From assembly GCF_023053635.1 (NCBI RefSeq), contig NC_086183.1, positions 33,089,501 through 33,153,500 of the forward strand: a stretch of 64,000 nucleotides of DNA. Reading direction: 5' to 3'. Origin of the DNA: Elgaria multicarinata webbii. Lineage: Eukaryota; Chordata; Lepidosauria; Squamata; Anguidae. Position numbers and translations under genes: made by a program. Positions 61,861 through 64,000 of the stretch are shown here, piece after piece. Numbering within the stretch: the stretch's first letter is position 1; each line of letters opens with the position of its first letter. The notes beneath the pieces were generated by a model. That model made no database searches. It was not told the DNA's origin and saw only the letters and a program-made list of their open reading frames with translations.

Positions 61861-62310
61861 CTTTCCTCACGGTGCGCTGAAACGCGCATGCGCCGGCCTG
61901 GCCCAATCAGGGGGAGAGAGAGGGCAGCACGAGCGCCCGCCCCTTTTCTTCTCTCGCGTCTTGCCCGAGCCAACCCATCACTCCCTCCAATAAGAAGCCC
62001 GGAGGTGGCCGAGCTAGCCAATCCGCAAAAAGCGGCCGACATTCCCCGCCCCCCACCCCCAGATTTCCCCGCCCACCTGCCGGCTCTTAGCCAATCATAG
62101 CGAGCGAGTGGAGAGGCCGGAGGGCGCCCACTGGCTGGCCGTTTAATTTCTGCGGCGCGGCTTGCCTAGGCGGGGACTCCGCGCTGAGGAACACCCCGCA
62201 CTGGCCAATGCCGAGGGAAGAAGGCGAAGTGGGCGGTACGAAGACGAGAGGGGCTTACGCATTGGCTATAATGTAGAGGCGGGCGCAGCCGATGCGCCCC
62301 GTGATTGGCG
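61861..62310 (-). promoter_or_regulatory. TIMM50 promoter CpG island with seven CCAAT boxes
   Basis: GC-rich, CpG-dense sequence directly upstream of the TIMM50 start. CCAAT or its complement ATTGG occurs at 61903-61907, 61987-61991, 62018-62022, 62091-62095, 62205-62209, 62261-62265 and 62304-62308. GC-box-like CCCCGCCC stretches occur near 62044 and 62068. There is no clear TATA box. This is the usual form of a housekeeping promoter bound by NF-Y and Sp1 (inference). The island continues into exon 1. Confidence 0.75.
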
Positions 62311-62394
62311 CTGCTAAAGGGAGGGGCCACCAACAAGGAAAAGGACGGCTGCCAAGGTGAAAGGGGCAGGACACGTGCAGCGAGCGCATGGCTT

Positions 62395-62480
62395 TTTAAA
62401 ATGCTCTATTTGGTTTTCTTTTACTATGTACAGCACCACGTACATTGATGGTGCTAAATAAATAAATCATCATCATCTTT
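62395..62480 (+). mobile_element. Interspersed repeat tail (CACCATGTACATTGATGGTGC type)
   Basis: TGTACAGCACCACGTACATT, GATGGTGCTAAATAAATAAA and CAT repeats. The same module recurs in reverse at 63320-63350 and 63615-63650. Stretch 62481-63070 after it shows no exon. Confidence 0.6.
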
Positions 62481-63071
62481 GGGCAGAACAAAGGGCAAGG
62501 CTGCAGGCCACTTTGCAGATTTATAGGCTCGCCTATACAATCATCATCAGACACTGTGGTCAGAGCTTTTGCCATAAGTGCCCCCTCCCTCCTGGCCACA
62601 GCAGCCTCCTTATGGCGGAAATGTGGTTAGGAGCGGCGCGTTTCCCTCAAAGCGTCTAGTTCCACCTTTAGGCACAGCTGGATTTAGCTGGACTGACGCC
62701 GGAATAGAGAAAGCGAGGCCATAATAATCGAAGCATCTCCACGGACAATAAAACTGGCACAGTTTAGACCCGCGTTTTGCAAGTATAGAGCACATGACCC
62801 TTAAGGCGTAACGAGATAGCTGACTGGGAGAGAAAGGAACGAACAGGCTTTCTGCAAGACGTCCTCAAAAGAGGCAGACTAACAGTGGGATTTTGCCTCT
62901 CTAGCACAAGCCTCACATAGTAATACAAGAACAGGTGTACAGCAGACCCACTGGGGCTCAAATTCAGCAAACTTTTTACATCTTGACTTCAGCTGGGAGC
63001 CAGGCTCAAAAGCTACTGAGAGGGTCAAATCCAGCCCATGTGCCCAAATAGCCTACAGATGCCGTTTTGAC

Positions 63072-63582
63072 TAGGGTGACCCTATGGAAAGGAGGACCAG
63101 GCTCCTGTATCTTTTAACAGTTGTAATGAAAAGGGAATTTCAGCAGGTGCCATTTGTATGCATGCAGCACCTGGTGAAATTCCCTCTTCATCACAACAGT
63201 TAAAGCACTAGCAGCTTCTGCAGACAACTGCACTAACATTATAAAGCCTTGAGGAAGAACACAACCGCGTTCGAAACGCGTAGGCACCTGGCACTTTAAT
63301 AAAACTTTTACTATTATTATTATTATTTATTTATATAGCACCATCAATAATATTACTGTAGAAGATTACTTGGTTCCGCCCTTGCCTTTGGCCATTTGTT
63401 TGCCTGCACCAACTGGTGAAATTCTCTCTTCATCACAGCAATTAAAGCTGCAGGTGCCCTGCCCTCTTTTAAATCTGGTCACTCTAGTATAGCTCCTGCA
63501 GCTTTAACTGTGGTGATGAAGAGGAAATTCCACCAGGTTCTCATATATACAAATGACACTATTATTATTATTATTATTATTA

Positions 63583-63616
<34 letters not shown>

Positions 63617-63783
63617 TTATATAGCACCATCAATGTACATGGTGCTGTACAGAGTAAAACAATAAATAGCAAGACCCTACCGCATAGGCTTACATAAATA
63701 GCAAGACACCTGCTGAAATTCCCTTTTCTATGCAACTGTTAAAGATACAGGAGCCCTGTCCTCCTTTTCATAGGGCCACCCTA
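63072..63783. mobile_element. TAGGGTGACC hAT MITE with exact 8-bp target duplication and internal insertions
   Basis: Termini TAGGGTGACC and GGCCACCCTA, flanked by GTTTTGAC on both sides (63064-63071 and 63784-63791). Shares its GCATGCAGCACCTGGTGAAA and CTTCATCACAACAGTTAAAG modules with 14521-14954. It is swollen by two inserts: about 63213-63405 and an ATT-rich repeat tail at 63557-63705. Confidence 0.9.
63557..63705 (-). mobile_element. (ATT)n plus interspersed repeat tail
   Basis: About 18 ATT units, then TATATAGCACCATCAATGTA, CATGGTGCTGTACAGAG and CAAGACCCTACCGCATAGGC: a retroposed repeat inserted in the hAT MITE, same family as 62395-62480. Confidence 0.7.
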
Positions 63784-64000
63784 GTTTTGACAGAACTGAA
63801 CTCCAAAAGGCAGTTTATTACATTTGAGAGATCAAGGCTTTTACGGGGGAAGTTGTGGCATGGCACTTTACCTCAGAAGGACCTTTCCTCCCCAACAGAA
63901 AGACCCTACTCCTCAATGAAAACAGTATTTAACACCCACCCCACCGAGGGTTTACAAAAAATACTACCGTACGTGAAATCTCTTCTTTGTGCTACCGCCA

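Noticed and set aside
62311-64000. 3' exons of SUPT5H, the gene expected upstream of TIMM50 by human synteny
   Set aside because: Only repeats and unassigned sequence are visible; no SUPT5H-like peptide on either strand.

Overview
This is vertebrate nuclear DNA, most likely from a squamate reptile. The grounds are short GT-AG exons in long introns, two CpG islands, and a repeat load of CR1, L2-like and RTE-BovB LINEs, tRNA-derived SINEs, palindromic hAT MITEs and a Tc1 transposon. No bacterial-style gene organisation is present. Repeat family names are from memory of consensus features, since no database search was possible.

Two host genes are present, both on the minus strand. TIMM50 runs from its start codon at 61860 to its stop at 22815. 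I could place all eleven coding exons with consistent splice sites and phases; together they give 396 codons including the stop, that is a 395-residue protein. A poly(A) signal lies at 22333-22338. The 5' end sits in a CpG island with a dense run of CCAAT boxes (61861-62310). Downstream, in the same orientation, is the 5' part of a Delta-family Notch ligand, best called DLL3: a signal-peptide exon (7957-8013) in a CpG island and an MNNL-domain exon (3363-3608). The remaining exons lie beyond the left edge. The order TIMM50 then DLL3 on one strand matches human chromosome 19q13.2, which supports both calls.

Layout from left to right: 1-3362 is DLL3 intron 2 with CR1 and L2 fragments and a palindromic hAT MITE; 3363-8013 holds DLL3 exons 2 and 1; 8014-8545 is its promoter CpG island; 8548-22310 is a 14-kb intergenic stretch with LINE, MITE and SINE debris, including a three-deep nest of hAT MITEs at 14461-15000; 22310-61860 is TIMM50; 61861-64000 is promoter and upstream repeats, with no exon of the gene that lies there in human (SUPT5H) recognised.

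The most notable structures are: a pair of about 375-bp, nearly identical inverted arms (30674-31051 and 32361-32734) that bracket TIMM50 exon 7; a nearly intact Tc1 transposon with about 214-bp inverted repeats (55245-56848); several hAT elements with exact 8-bp target duplications; and several strong hairpins. TIMM50 is a mitochondrial inner-membrane import receptor and DLL3 a developmental Notch-pathway ligand; they are neighbours by synteny and I see no functional link.
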